From Massilia sp. CF038 (GTDB lineage Bacteria > Pseudomonadota > Gammaproteobacteria > Burkholderiales > Burkholderiaceae_D): a DNA stretch of 64,000 bases. The DNA lies in the NCBI RefSeq assembly GCF_900129765.1, contig NZ_FQWU01000002.1:310001-374000 (forward strand). Direction: 5' to 3'. The position numbers were made by a program, and so were the translations under genes. Each line of letters begins with the position of its first letter. Position 1 is the stretch's first letter. The notes below the pieces were generated by a model, which saw nothing but the letters and a program-made list of their open reading frames with translations, did not search any database and had not been told where the DNA came from. Below are positions 26,788 to 36,226 of the stretch, piece after piece.

Positions 26788-29208
26788 CTACACCCCCTGG
26801 CGCCGCAGGCGCAATGCATTCATGACAACCAGCGCCGAACTGGCCGACATGCCGACCGCCGATACCCACGGGTTGATCAGGCCCAGCGCCGCGGCCGGAA
26901 TGGCAAAGGCGTTGTACAGGGTGGCCCAGGCCAGGTTCTGGCGCACCACGCCCAGCGTCCGCGCGCCCACCTCGGCTGCTTCACGCAGCGAGGCCAGGCG
27001 GCCCGACATGAGCACGCAGTCGGCATGCAGCTGGGCCAGGGCCGCGCCCTCGCCCATCGCAAACGACACATCGGCGGCGCCCAGCACTGCCGCATCGTTG
27101 ATGCCGTCGCCCACCATGGCCACGCGCGCGCCCTGCTGCTGCAGACGCCGCACGTAATCGAGCTTATCGGCCGGCAGCTGGCCGCCCAGAGCCGTGCCGA
27201 TGCCAAGTTGCGCGCCCACGCTCGCGGCCACCTCGCGCGCATCGCCGCTGAGCAGCACCACCTGCTTGCCGCGCTGGCGGAAGTAGTCGACGACGGCGCC
27301 CGCTTCGGGGCGTAGCCGGTCGGCGATTTCGAAGCGTGCCAGTGGCACCCCTTCCGCAGCCAGATAAACGCAGGTCACACCCGGATCGGGCGTGTCGGCG
27401 CCGGCTTCCAGGCATACAAAACTGGCACTGCCAAGTTGATAACGCACGCCGTCAATGGTGCCGCTCACGCCTTTGCCAGCCTCGCTGTGCAGCGCCAGCG
27501 CGCTGGGCACGGGCCCGCTACAGGCAGCGCGAATCGCACTGGCCAGAGGATGAGCGCTGCCCGCTTCCAGCGCAGCGCCGATCTGGCGGCAGCGTTGCGC
27601 GTCCAGCGCGCGCAGCAGGGTCACGGCGACCACCACCGGTTTGCCTTCAGTGAGGGTGCCGGTCTTGTCGAAGACGATATGGGTGGCGCGATGCAGCGTT
27701 TCCAGCACGTGTGGACGCACCACCAGGATCCCGCGCCGGACCAGGGCGTCGGTGGCGGCGGCCAGCGCGCTGGGCGTGGCCAGCGACAGCGCGCACGGGC
27801 ACGACACCACCAGCACGGCAATGGCCACCTGCCATGCACGCGCAGGATCGATGTGCTGCCAGAGCGCGAATACCACAGCCGTGAAGACCAGCAGCGCCAG
27901 CACGAACCAGGCGGCCACACGGTCAGCCCACTGGGCCAGTTGCGGCTTGCCCAGACTGGCGCCTTCCACCAGGGCGACCAGGCGCGACAAGGTGCTGTCG
28001 CGCACGGCGCGGGTGACGCGCAGCACGAAAGCCTGCCCGGCGTTGATGGCGCCGCCGGGCGCCTCGTCGCCCGATGCGCGGGCCTGGGCCAGACTTTCGC
28101 CAGTGAGCAGCGCCAGATCAAGGCGGGCGTCGCCTTCGACAATGACGCCGTCGGCCGGCACGCTTTCGCCTGGCGCCACCATGACCAGGTCGCCCGCATC
28201 CAGTCCTGCCGCCGCCACCATGGCGCTCTCGCGGGTGCGCGGATAGTCCGTCAGCTGGCGCGCCGACGCGGGCAAGCCATTGTGCAGGCGTTCCAGTGCT
28301 TGCCCCGCCTTCTGACGGGCATGCAGTTCCAGATAGCGCGACGCCAGCAGCAAGAAGACGAACATGGTGACCGAGTCAAAATACACCTCGCCCGCGCCAC
28401 GCACGGTGGCCACGATGCTGGCGACGGAGGCCGCCACTATGCCCAGCACCACCGGCACATCCATACCCAGGGTGCGCTGGCGCAGGCTGGCCCAGGCCCC
28501 CTTCAGGAAAGGCTGGGCCGAGTACACAAGCACGGGCAGCGTCAGCAGCAAGGAAGCCCAGCGCATCAGCGCTGCCATGTCCGTATCCATGGTGCCGTCG
28601 TCGGCAATGTAGGCGGGCAGCGCGTACATCATCACTTGCATCATGGCCAGGCCGGCCACGAACAATTGGCGGAACAGGGTCTTGCGCGCCTTGTCGCGCT
28701 GGGCGCCCTGGCGCGCGGCATCGTGCGGATAGGCCACGTAGCCGGTGGCGCGCAAGGCCGCGATGATGGCGCTCGGCTTGCACAGCGCCGGATCCCAGCG
28801 CGCGTGCAGCCGTTCGGTGGCGACATTGACCTGCACTGCGCCCATCCCGGGCAGGCGTGCAAGGCGCCTTTCGATCAGCCACACGCAGGCACCGCAACGG
28901 ATGCCTTCAAGCGAAAAAACGGCGCTGCAATCGGCCTGGCCGGCCGCTGGCTGCGCCAGGGCCGGATCGCTGTCGTACAGCGCCAGCTGGGGTGGCACCA
29001 GATCGCATTCGGCTGCATTGGCGCTGAAGGCGCTGCGGTTGCGGTAATAGTCGGCAAAACCGGCATCAACAATACTGTGCGCCACCGCTTCGCAGCCGGG
29101 GCAGCACATCGGGCGCGCCTGGCCGTCAATAGTCACACGCCAGGACGCGCCGGCGGGCACCGGCAAACCGCAGTGATGGCACGCCAGCGGGGCCAGCACC
29201 GCGCTCAT
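26788..29208 (-). CDS. ccoI: Cu+-transporting P1B-type ATPase CcoI
   Basis: An 806-aa copper-translocating ATPase that supplies copper for the cbb3 oxidase. An N-terminal cysteine-rich segment (CHHC at 10-13, CCPGC at 35-39) precedes a heavy-metal-associated domain with CGAC (105-108). Membrane helices and the ion-path motif SCPCALSLATPSAL follow. The cytoplasmic ATPase part has TGES, DKTGTLT and VGDGINDAAVL. The start overlaps the preceding gene stop (ATGA). The upstream zinc-ribbon-like segment is typical of FixI/CcoI rather than CopA. Confidence 0.95.
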   Translation of the reverse strand: MSAVLAPLACHHCGLPVPAGASWRVTIDGQARPMCCPGCEAVAHSIVDAGFADYYRNRSAFSANAAECDLVPPQLALYDSDPALAQPAAGQADCSAVFSLEGIRCGACVWLIERRLARLPGMGAVQVNVATERLHARWDPALCKPSAIIAALRATGYVAYPHDAARQGAQRDKARKTLFRQLFVAGLAMMQVMMYALPAYIADDGTMDTDMAALMRWASLLLTLPVLVYSAQPFLKGAWASLRQRTLGMDVPVVLGIVAASVASIVATVRGAGEVYFDSVTMFVFLLLASRYLELHARQKAGQALERLHNGLPASARQLTDYPRTRESAMVAAAGLDAGDLVMVAPGESVPADGVIVEGDARLDLALLTGESLAQARASGDEAPGGAINAGQAFVLRVTRAVRDSTLSRLVALVEGASLGKPQLAQWADRVAAWFVLALLVFTAVVFALWQHIDPARAWQVAIAVLVVSCPCALSLATPSALAAATDALVRRGILVVRPHVLETLHRATHIVFDKTGTLTEGKPVVVAVTLLRALDAQRCRQIGAALEAGSAHPLASAIRAACSGPVPSALALHSEAGKGVSGTIDGVRYQLGSASFVCLEAGADTPDPGVTCVYLAAEGVPLARFEIADRLRPEAGAVVDYFRQRGKQVVLLSGDAREVAASVGAQLGIGTALGGQLPADKLDYVRRLQQQGARVAMVGDGINDAAVLGAADVSFAMGEGAALAQLHADCVLMSGRLASLREAAEVGARTLGVVRQNLAWATLYNAFAIPAAALGLINPWVSAVGMSASSALVVMNALRLRRQGV

Positions 29209-29963
29209 GCCATCGCCCCGTTCACGCACAGCACATCGAGCCAGCCGTGCGGCAGGCCGATGATGGCGCGCGCCATGCCAAGCAGGCCGAAGCCGGCCAC
29301 CAGTACGCCAGCGGCGCGCCGCACGGGCACGCGCTGCAGCGTAGCGTGCAAGCCAGCGCCAGCCAGGCCAAGCATCAGCAGCATCGGCAGGGTGCCCAGA
29401 CCGAAAGCGGCCATCACGGCCGCGCCGCCTGCCGCCGAGCCGCTGAACATGGCGGTCAGCAGCACGCTGTAGACCATGCCGCACGGGATCCAGCCCCACA
29501 GGGCGCCCATGGCAAACATCTTGAGCGGGCTGTCGAGCGGCAGGATCAGGCGCATCAGCGGCTGCAAACGGCGCCATACGCCCTGCCCCAGCTGTTCCAG
29601 CGCGCTCAGTGCGCGCCAGGCATCCATCAGGTACAGCCCAAGGAGCACCAGCATCAGGTTGGCCAGCCAGTAGCCAGCGGCCTGCCATTCGGCCAGTCCG
29701 GCCAGGGTGCCTGCGCCGCTGGCGAGGCCACCGGCCATGGCGCCAGCCACCGCGTAGCTGCCAATGCGCCCGGCGTTGTAGGCCAGCACGCGCGCACTGG
29801 CGGCAGCGGCGCGCGGCGCATGGTCGCTCACCACTGCCACCGGGAACGGTGCGCGCGCGACTGGCGCCAGCGAAAACGCGCTCACGATCCCGCCGCACAT
29901 ACCGATGCAATGGACGCTGCCGGCCAGCCCGACCAGGAATACCGGTAGCAGATTGACGCTCAT
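29205..29963 (-). CDS. Sulfite exporter TauE/SafE family membrane protein
   Basis: A 252-aa polytopic protein starting with GLAGSVHCIGMCGGIVSAF, the mark of the SafE/DsbD-like subgroup that sits beside ccoI in many Betaproteobacteria. About six membrane helices are visible, with a second cysteine region GWIPCGMVYS. Family annotation says sulfite export, but the paired cysteine regions and cco linkage point to copper or thiol handling in cytochrome oxidase maturation (inference). It begins 2 bp after hemN and overlaps ccoI. Confidence 0.85.
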   Translation of the reverse strand: MSVNLLPVFLVGLAGSVHCIGMCGGIVSAFSLAPVARAPFPVAVVSDHAPRAAAASARVLAYNAGRIGSYAVAGAMAGGLASGAGTLAGLAEWQAAGYWLANLMLVLLGLYLMDAWRALSALEQLGQGVWRRLQPLMRLILPLDSPLKMFAMGALWGWIPCGMVYSVLLTAMFSGSAAGGAAVMAAFGLGTLPMLLMLGLAGAGLHATLQRVPVRRAAGVLVAGFGLLGMARAIIGLPHGWLDVLCVNGAMA

Positions 29964-29965
29964 TG

Positions 29966-31396
29966 CTATACCGTGCGCGAGTGGCGCGGGCCGGCCGCAC
30001 CGGTACCAAGATAGCGGTCGAACACCATGCACACATTACGAATCAGGAGCCGGCCGCGCGCCGTGACATTGATCCAGCCCGGCTCCAGGGTCACCAGGCC
30101 GTCCTCCTGCAACTGGTCCAGCTGCGCCAGTTCGGCGCCAAAGTAGCTGGCAAAATCGATCGGGTAGGCTTGCTCGATGGCGGAGGTGGACAGCTCGAAC
30201 TGGCACATCAGCATCTGGATGATCGAACGGCGCAGCGCGTCGTCCATGTTCAGGGCGATGCCGCGTTCGATGGGCAGCTCGTTACGGTCAATCAGGTCGT
30301 AGTAGGCATCGAGCGTCTTGACGTTCTGGCTGTAGGTGGCCGCCACCGCGCTGATGGCCGACACGCCGCAGGAAATCAGATCCATCTCGGCGTGGGTGGA
30401 ATAGCCCTGGAAGTTACGGTGCAGGCGGCCCTGCTGCTGCGCCACGGCCAGGTCGTCGCCAGGCAGGGCGAAATGGTCCATGCCGATATAGACATAACCG
30501 GCCGCGGTCAGGGTGGCAATGCACAGCTCCAGCATGGCCAGGCGTGTGTCGGCAGTGGGCAATTCGCTGTCGAGAATGCGGCGCTGCGGTTTGAACAAAT
30601 GCGGCATGTGCGCGTAGTTGTAGACGGCGATGCGGTCGGGCGCCGCTTTGATCACCTTTTGCAGCGTCCTGGCCATGGTGGCGGTGTCCTGGCGCGGCAG
30701 GCCATAAATCAGGTCGATGCTGACCGAGCGATAACCAGCCTCGCGCGCCGCGTCGATGATGGCCTGGGTTTCGTGCTCTGGCTGCACCCGGTTGACGGCC
30801 TTCTGCACTTCAAGGTCGTAATCCTGCACGCCCAGGCTGATGCGGTTGAAGCCTTGCTGGCGCAGGCTGTGCACGCGCTCGCGCGACACCGTGCGCGGGT
30901 CGACCTCAATCGAGTACTCACCCACCTGGTCAGGCGCAAACTGGAACCAGCGGCGCAGATGCGCCATCAATTCGCCCATCTGCTCGTCCGACAGGTAGGT
31001 CGGCGTACCACCACCAAAATGCAGCTGTTCGATCTGGTTCATGCCGGCGAACAGGCGGCCCTGCATTTCGATCTCGCGTTTCAGGTAGCTCAGATAGACG
31101 CTGGCTTTGTCACGGTTCTTGGTCACGATCTTGTTACAGGCGCAGTAGTAACACACGGTGTCGCAAAATGGAATGTGTACGTACAGCGACATCGGCTTGG
31201 CGCTGCCCTTGGTGCGCAGGCCGGCCACCGCCTTCAAGTAATCGCGGTAGCCAAACTCGGATGAGAAGCGGTCGGCTGTCGGATAGGAGGTATAGCGCGG
31301 ACCGGACTTGGTCAGCTTGCGGATCAGCGCCGAATCGAACTGCAGATTCTGCACTGGGATGAACTGGCGTGTAACGGGCTGGGATGTTGCAAGCAT
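29966..31396 (-). CDS. hemN: Oxygen-independent coproporphyrinogen III oxidase
   Basis: A 476-aa radical SAM enzyme that decarboxylates coproporphyrinogen III for haem synthesis without oxygen. The 4Fe-4S ligands are in CDTVCYYCAC (Cys78, Cys82, Cys85). GGGTPTYL and a HemN C-terminal domain follow. The start at 31396 is chosen over 31420 because AGGAG lies nine bases before it and the mapped promoter geometry puts the transcript start at about 31420, leaving no leader for the upstream ATG. It heads the hemN-safE-ccoI-ccoS operon. Confidence 0.95.
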   Translation of the reverse strand: MLATSQPVTRQFIPVQNLQFDSALIRKLTKSGPRYTSYPTADRFSSEFGYRDYLKAVAGLRTKGSAKPMSLYVHIPFCDTVCYYCACNKIVTKNRDKASVYLSYLKREIEMQGRLFAGMNQIEQLHFGGGTPTYLSDEQMGELMAHLRRWFQFAPDQVGEYSIEVDPRTVSRERVHSLRQQGFNRISLGVQDYDLEVQKAVNRVQPEHETQAIIDAAREAGYRSVSIDLIYGLPRQDTATMARTLQKVIKAAPDRIAVYNYAHMPHLFKPQRRILDSELPTADTRLAMLELCIATLTAAGYVYIGMDHFALPGDDLAVAQQQGRLHRNFQGYSTHAEMDLISCGVSAISAVAATYSQNVKTLDAYYDLIDRNELPIERGIALNMDDALRRSIIQMLMCQFELSTSAIEQAYPIDFASYFGAELAQLDQLQEDGLVTLEPGWINVTARGRLLIRNVCMVFDRYLGTGAAGPRHSRTV

Positions 31397-31426
31397 GCTA
31401 AGAGACTCCTGATCTGACATGGTGCG

Positions 31427-31468
31427 AGTCTATTGATCAGGGTCGCCAAAATCCTTGAGGTGCATCAA
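31427..31468 (-). promoter_or_regulatory. FNR-dependent class II promoter of hemN
   Basis: A near-perfect FNR box TTGAGGTGCATCAA (31455-31468, one mismatch) and a minus-strand -10 TAGACT at 31432-31427. The box centre to -10 distance is 29.5 bp, the same as at ccoN. Confidence 0.83.
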
Positions 31469-31485
31469 AAACGGCCAAACGGGCG

Positions 31486-34167
31486 CTATTCCAGGGGCAG
31501 GCGCAGGTGCATCGTGTCGTCAGCCGGATTGGGCGTGACGTCGAAACCCAGTTTGCGCACCAGTTTGATGAGGCGCGCATTTTGCGGCATGGCCTCGCCC
31601 ACGATGGCGCGCGTGCCCCGCCGGCGGCAGTAGGCAATCAGCTTTTCCATCAAAATCGGACCCAGGCCATGCCCTTTCAGGTCGGAGCGCACCGTGACGG
31701 CAAATTCGGCCTCGATGTTATCAGGGTCGGCCACCACCCGCCCCACGCCCAGCGTCTCGGCCAGGCCGTCGGGCCCAGGCCGGGTGGCAATAAATGCCAT
31801 TTCGCGGTCGTAGTCAATCTGCGTGAAGCGTGCCAGCTGCGAAGGTTGCAGTTCGCGCACCCGCACAAACATGCGGTAGCGGACGTCGTCGGCCGTCAGC
31901 GCATTGAAGAAGGCCTGGTGGGCGACGCCATCTTCGGGCCGGATCGGGCGCAGCAACAGCGGCCTGCCTTCCCATTCGATCTGCTGCTCCAGCTCGCGCG
32001 GGTAGGGCCGGATGGCCAGGCGGTCGAGCGTGCTGGCCGATTTGTCGGCCAGCGCCACCCGCATGCGCGCGTCGAGCACGATGGCGCCGGCACTGTCGGC
32101 CAGCAGCGGGTTGATATCGAGTTCCACCAGCTCGGGCAGGTCGGCCACCATTTGCGAGATTTGCATCAGGATCCAGACAATGGCGTCCAGGTCGGCCGGC
32201 TTGCGGTTGCGGTAACCGGCCAGCAGGCGCGCCACCCGGGTGCGGCTGATCATGTCGCGCGCCAGCACCACGTTCAGCGGCGGCAGTGCCACCGCATGGT
32301 CGGCCGTAACCTCGACTGCCACCCCGCCCTGGCCAAACAGGATCACCGGCCCGAAAGTAGGGTCGGTGGCCACACCGATGATCAGTTCATGCGCATCGGG
32401 CCGGCGCGCCATCTGCTGGACCGAAAAGCCCTCAAGGTGGGCCGTCGGCGCCAGTTCAAGCAGGCGTTTCTGCATGCGCAGTGCGGCCGCGCGCACGGCC
32501 GCCGCGCTGTCCAGATCGAGGGCCACGCCACCCACATCGCTTTTGTGGGTAATGTCGGGCGAGAGCACCTTGATGGCAACCGGATAGCCGATGGTATCGG
32601 CGGCCGCCACCGCTTCGTCAATGCTCGCGACACTGCGCGTGGCCACCACCGCGATGCCATAGGCAGCCAGCACTTCCTTGGACTCCGGTTCGCTCAGCAA
32701 GGCGCGGCCCGCGTTAATAGCGCCGCGCACAATGCCGGCCGCCTTGTCGACATCGGCCACAAAGCCGGTACCGGCCGACGGGGGGACCTGCATCAGCAGG
32801 TTCTGGTTACGGCGGAACTGCACAATCTGCAGATAGGCGTTGACCGCTTCTTCGGGCGTACCGAAAGTGGGAACGCCGGCGTCGGCGCATATGCGGCGCG
32901 CCTCGGCCACGGCATCGCCGCCCAGCCAGCACGCGAGGATGTTGCGCGACGAGCCCTGTGCCAAGGGGGCGATGGCGCGTGCGATGTCGGCGCTGGGCAC
33001 AATGGCGGTGGGCGCATGAATGAACAGGATGGCATCGGTCTGCGGGTCGTCGAGCAGAATTTGCAGCGCGCGCACATAGCGCTCAGCCGGCGCGTCGCCA
33101 ATGATGTCAACTGGATTGGCGCGCGACCAGGTCGCTGGCAGCACGGCGTCAAGCTTGGTCAGTGTGTCCTGGCTCAGCTGCGCCATGACGCCTTTGCCGC
33201 ACACCAGCGCGTCGGTGGCCATGACGCCCGGCCCGCCCCCATTGGTCAGAATGACCACACGCTCGCCAAACAGGGGCCGCGCGCGCGACAGCGTTTCCAC
33301 TGCCGCAAACAGGTCTTCGGTGGCGAGCACGCGCAGCATGCCGGCGCGCCGGAAGGCGGCGTCGTACACATCGTCCGATCCGGCCAGTGCACCCGTGTGC
33401 GAAGCGGCGGCGCGCGCGCCTTCGGCCATGCGCCCGGCTTTGAGTATCAGGGTGGGCTTGCTGCGCGCGGCAGCGCGCGCCGCCGACATGAACTTGCGCG
33501 CGTGCCGCACGTCTTCCATGTAAAGCAGGATGGCGCTGGTGGCAGGGTCGCTGGCCAGGTAGTCCAGCAGATCGCCAAAGTCGACGTCGGCGCTGTCGCC
33601 CAGCGATATGAATTTGGAAAAACCAATGCCGCGTGAATTGGCCCAGTCCAGCACGCCCGTGACCAGCGCGCCCGATTGCGACACGAAGGCCAGCTTGCCG
33701 GGCAAGGCGTTGGTGTGGGCAAAACTGGCATTGAGGCCGATTCCCGGCACCAGCATGCCCACGCAGTTGGGCCCCAGCAGACGCAGTACATAAGGGCGGG
33801 CTGCGTCCAGCGCGGCCTGGCGCAGGGTTCTGCCCTGGGCGTCGACCATGCTGCCCAGCCCCGCCGTCAGAATAATAGCCGCGCGGGTGCCCCGTTCGCC
33901 CAGCTGGCGCACGATGGCCGGCACCGTCGCCGGCGGCGTGCAGATGATGGCCAGTGCTGGTGCTTCCGGCAGGGAACGCACGTCGGGATACGCCAGCAGG
34001 CCGCCCAGCGTATCGTACTTGGGGTTGACGGGGTAAATATGCCCCTTGAAGCCGCCACCGACAACGTTGCGCAAAACGGTCGCGCCCACGCTGGCGGCAC
34101 GCTCGGAAGCGCCGATAATGGCCACGGAGGCGGGGGCAAACAGGTGCTGCAGATTCCTGACACTCAT
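31486..34167 (-). CDS. Acyl-CoA synthetase (NDP-forming)/GNAT acetyltransferase fusion
   Basis: An 893-aa multidomain protein: CoA-binding domain (about 5-130), succinyl-CoA-ligase-like domains (150-450), ATP-grasp domain (about 475-700) and a C-terminal GNAT domain (about 730-893, RPIRPEDGVAHQAF, GLGPILMEKLIAY). This is the layout of the protein lysine acetyltransferase Pat/YfiQ. The putative catalytic histidine of ADP-forming acyl-CoA synthetases is kept (AAASHTGALAG, His257), so the ligase half may be active. An FNR-type promoter lies directly upstream, linking it to low oxygen. The start has no strong ribosome site. Confidence 0.88.
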   Translation of the reverse strand: MSVRNLQHLFAPASVAIIGASERAASVGATVLRNVVGGGFKGHIYPVNPKYDTLGGLLAYPDVRSLPEAPALAIICTPPATVPAIVRQLGERGTRAAIILTAGLGSMVDAQGRTLRQAALDAARPYVLRLLGPNCVGMLVPGIGLNASFAHTNALPGKLAFVSQSGALVTGVLDWANSRGIGFSKFISLGDSADVDFGDLLDYLASDPATSAILLYMEDVRHARKFMSAARAAARSKPTLILKAGRMAEGARAAASHTGALAGSDDVYDAAFRRAGMLRVLATEDLFAAVETLSRARPLFGERVVILTNGGGPGVMATDALVCGKGVMAQLSQDTLTKLDAVLPATWSRANPVDIIGDAPAERYVRALQILLDDPQTDAILFIHAPTAIVPSADIARAIAPLAQGSSRNILACWLGGDAVAEARRICADAGVPTFGTPEEAVNAYLQIVQFRRNQNLLMQVPPSAGTGFVADVDKAAGIVRGAINAGRALLSEPESKEVLAAYGIAVVATRSVASIDEAVAAADTIGYPVAIKVLSPDITHKSDVGGVALDLDSAAAVRAAALRMQKRLLELAPTAHLEGFSVQQMARRPDAHELIIGVATDPTFGPVILFGQGGVAVEVTADHAVALPPLNVVLARDMISRTRVARLLAGYRNRKPADLDAIVWILMQISQMVADLPELVELDINPLLADSAGAIVLDARMRVALADKSASTLDRLAIRPYPRELEQQIEWEGRPLLLRPIRPEDGVAHQAFFNALTADDVRYRMFVRVRELQPSQLARFTQIDYDREMAFIATRPGPDGLAETLGVGRVVADPDNIEAEFAVTVRSDLKGHGLGPILMEKLIAYCRRRGTRAIVGEAMPQNARLIKLVRKLGFDVTPNPADDTMHLRLPLE

Positions 34168-34201
34168 GTGGGCAGTATGCTTTCTCTATTAAGGCAAATG
34201 C

Positions 34202-34243
34202 AGAGTAGACGGCAGGACATGGCTTTCAGTTGATGTGCATCAA
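34202..34243 (-). promoter_or_regulatory. FNR-dependent promoter of the acyl-CoA synthetase/GNAT gene, shared with usp
   Basis: A perfect FNR box TTGATGTGCATCAA (34230-34243) lies between divergent genes. On the minus strand, TACTCT at 34207-34202 lies 29.5 bp from the box centre, identical in sequence and spacing to ccoN. On the plus strand no good -10 stands at the matching distance, so effects on the usp gene are less certain. Confidence 0.85.
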
Positions 34244-34343
34244 ATTCGCCGCAAGATTCCTTTGCTTGAAACAATTGTGGCTGGACGCTCCTCATGCTAG
34301 CGCATACGCTGGCGAAGTCCAATCAACTTGTGGAGTCAGTCGC

Positions 34344-35174
34344 ATGTCCTACAAAACCATCCTGGTGCACGTGGATGCATCGCCCCATTGCGCGTCTCGC
34401 GTTCAAGTTGCCGCCACGCTCGCGCGCGCACACGGCGCCCACCTGATCGGCGCTGCCATGACCGGCATTTCGCATTATGTCTATGCGAACGACAATGTCG
34501 ATTTCAGCCAGATGGTGGTGGCCATGCACGTGGAAGCGATGCAGGCCAAAAATCGCGCCGCGCTGGCGCAGTTTGACGCCGTTGCGCGCGCTGTCGGGGT
34601 CGACTCGTTCGAGTCGCGCCTGTTGAACGACGACCCCGAAAGCGCGCTGGTGCTGCAGGCGCGCTATGCCGACCTGGTGGTCGTGAGCCAGACCGACGTC
34701 AAGGACGCCAGCGCGCGCGTCACGCCGGGCCTGCCAGCCTATACGATGCTGGCCAGCGGGCGACCGGTATTGGTGGTGCCGTACGCCGGCACGTTTGCGC
34801 AGGTGGGCAGCAAGGTACTACTGGCATGGGACGGCGGCATGGAAGCCACCCGCGCCCTCACTGCCGCCCTGCCCTTGCTGGTGCGCGCTGCCGAGGTCTG
34901 CGTGGCGGTGTTCAATGCCGACGAAACGCACGGCGCCCAGCCCGGCGCCGACATCGCCCTGTATCTGGCGCGCCATGGCATCACTGTGACGGTCACTGCG
35001 CAGCGCACCGGTATTGACGTGGGCGAGGCCTTGCTGTCGCTCGCGGCCGACCAGCAGTCCGATCTGATCGTCATGGGCGGCTATGGCCACACCCGCCTGC
35101 GCGAACTGCTGCTCGGCGGGGTGACCGAAACCGTGCTCGGCGCGATGACGGCCCCCGTCCTGATGGCGCACTGA
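34344..35174 (+). CDS. Universal stress protein (tandem UspA domains)
   Basis: A 276-aa protein long enough for two UspA domains. The first begins YKTILVHVDASPHC. The second holds the ATP-binding pattern GGYGHTRLRELLLGGVT near the C-terminus, close to G-x2-G-x9-G-T. The ATG at 34344 has GGAG eight bases upstream; the upstream frame overlaps the FNR box and is rejected. Usp proteins aid survival under energy or oxygen limitation, which fits the neighbouring FNR site. The ligand is unknown. Confidence 0.88.
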   Translation: MSYKTILVHVDASPHCASRVQVAATLARAHGAHLIGAAMTGISHYVYANDNVDFSQMVVAMHVEAMQAKNRAALAQFDAVARAVGVDSFESRLLNDDPESALVLQARYADLVVVSQTDVKDASARVTPGLPAYTMLASGRPVLVVPYAGTFAQVGSKVLLAWDGGMEATRALTAALPLLVRAAEVCVAVFNADETHGAQPGADIALYLARHGITVTVTAQRTGIDVGEALLSLAADQQSDLIVMGGYGHTRLRELLLGGVTETVLGAMTAPVLMAH

Positions 35175-35268
35175 ACCGACGTTGTATCAGGGCCACGGCA
35201 CCGCTGAGTTAGCGCAAAGGTGAAGCAACGCATATAGGACGGCGCCAGACTAGGTTAAACTTGCCTGT

Positions 35269-36159
35269 ATGAATAATTCCCGAAAAGTGGCAAGTATTGC
35301 CGGCGCGCTCAGCGTATTGTGGGTCGGTGTGACGGCGGCAGTTGCTGCAAGCCAACGCCGGCTGGTGTTCAACCCGACCAACAAGCGCGAAGTCGACAAG
35401 CCGCGCTCAAGCGGCCACCGCACCCGTCCGATTGTGCTGCGCGCCACCGACGGCACCAAGCTGTCGGGCTGGCTGATGACGCCGCAAGTGCCGGGTCCGC
35501 ATCCCGCCGTGATTTACTTTGGCGGCCGTTCCGAAGAAGTGTCGTGGGTGGTGCGCGATGCCGGCAAGCTGTTCCCCGGCATGGCGGTGCTGGCCGTGAA
35601 TTACCGCGGTTACGGCGCCTCGCAGGGCGATCCGGCCGAGCAGCACATGGTCGAAGATGGACGCCTGTTGTTCGACTGGCTGTCCGAGCGCCACCATGTC
35701 GATCCGAAACGGGTGGCCGTCGTTGGTCGCAGCCTCGGTTCCGGCGTGGCTGTGCAAGTGTCCATGGAGCGCCCCGTACATTCGGTGGTGCTGATTACCC
35801 CTTACGATTCGATCCTGGCCATCGCCAAGCGCCGCTTCCGGGCGGTACCGGTGGAATATGTGCTGCGGCACCGCTTTGAATCGGTCAAGTATGCGCCGGC
35901 CCTGACGGCACCCACCTATGTGTTGCGCGCCGCGTTTGACGACATCGTGCCCCACTCGCATACCGATTTGCTGGTGGCCAAACTGGGCAAGTTGCATCTG
36001 GACGAAACCGTGCCGGAATCGGACCACCTGAACATCCCCTATCTGGAGGCGACCCAGACCCGGATTGCCACTTTCCTCACTGAACAGTTCAGCCGCCCGC
36101 ATCCTCTCACTGAGCCAGCAGCCGTGCTGGCCACGGCCGAAGTTTTGCCAATCAATTAA
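35269..36159 (+). CDS. Alpha/beta hydrolase with N-terminal membrane anchor or signal
   Basis: A 296-aa serine hydrolase of the BEM46/YqiA-like type. An N-terminal hydrophobic helix (about 8-27) suggests export or anchoring. The nucleophile is Ser155 in VVGRSLGSGVA, the acid is likely the Asp in AAFDDIVPHS, and the base the His in ESDHLNI. NYRGYGASQG forms the usual oxyanion-side loop. Substrate is unknown; esterase or peptidase-like activity is possible. A 94-bp gap separates it from usp. Confidence 0.85.
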   Translation: MNNSRKVASIAGALSVLWVGVTAAVAASQRRLVFNPTNKREVDKPRSSGHRTRPIVLRATDGTKLSGWLMTPQVPGPHPAVIYFGGRSEEVSWVVRDAGKLFPGMAVLAVNYRGYGASQGDPAEQHMVEDGRLLFDWLSERHHVDPKRVAVVGRSLGSGVAVQVSMERPVHSVVLITPYDSILAIAKRRFRAVPVEYVLRHRFESVKYAPALTAPTYVLRAAFDDIVPHSHTDLLVAKLGKLHLDETVPESDHLNIPYLEATQTRIATFLTEQFSRPHPLTEPAAVLATAEVLPIN

Positions 36160-36226
36160 TTTCCGTTAAGGAGTATGATGGAACATCGCCGAGACCGTTT
36201 CGGCACCTCCAGATCGGAGCAACGCC

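Noticed and set aside
27436-29472. 678-aa plus-strand ORF
   Set aside because: Shadow of ccoI; composition is repetitive and no motif is present.
31507-33636. 709-aa plus-strand ORF
   Set aside because: Shadow of the acyl-CoA synthetase/GNAT gene.
34230-34343. Upstream start for the universal stress protein
   Set aside because: The frame from 34230 begins inside the FNR box; the ATG at 34344 has a ribosome site and gives the family N-terminus.
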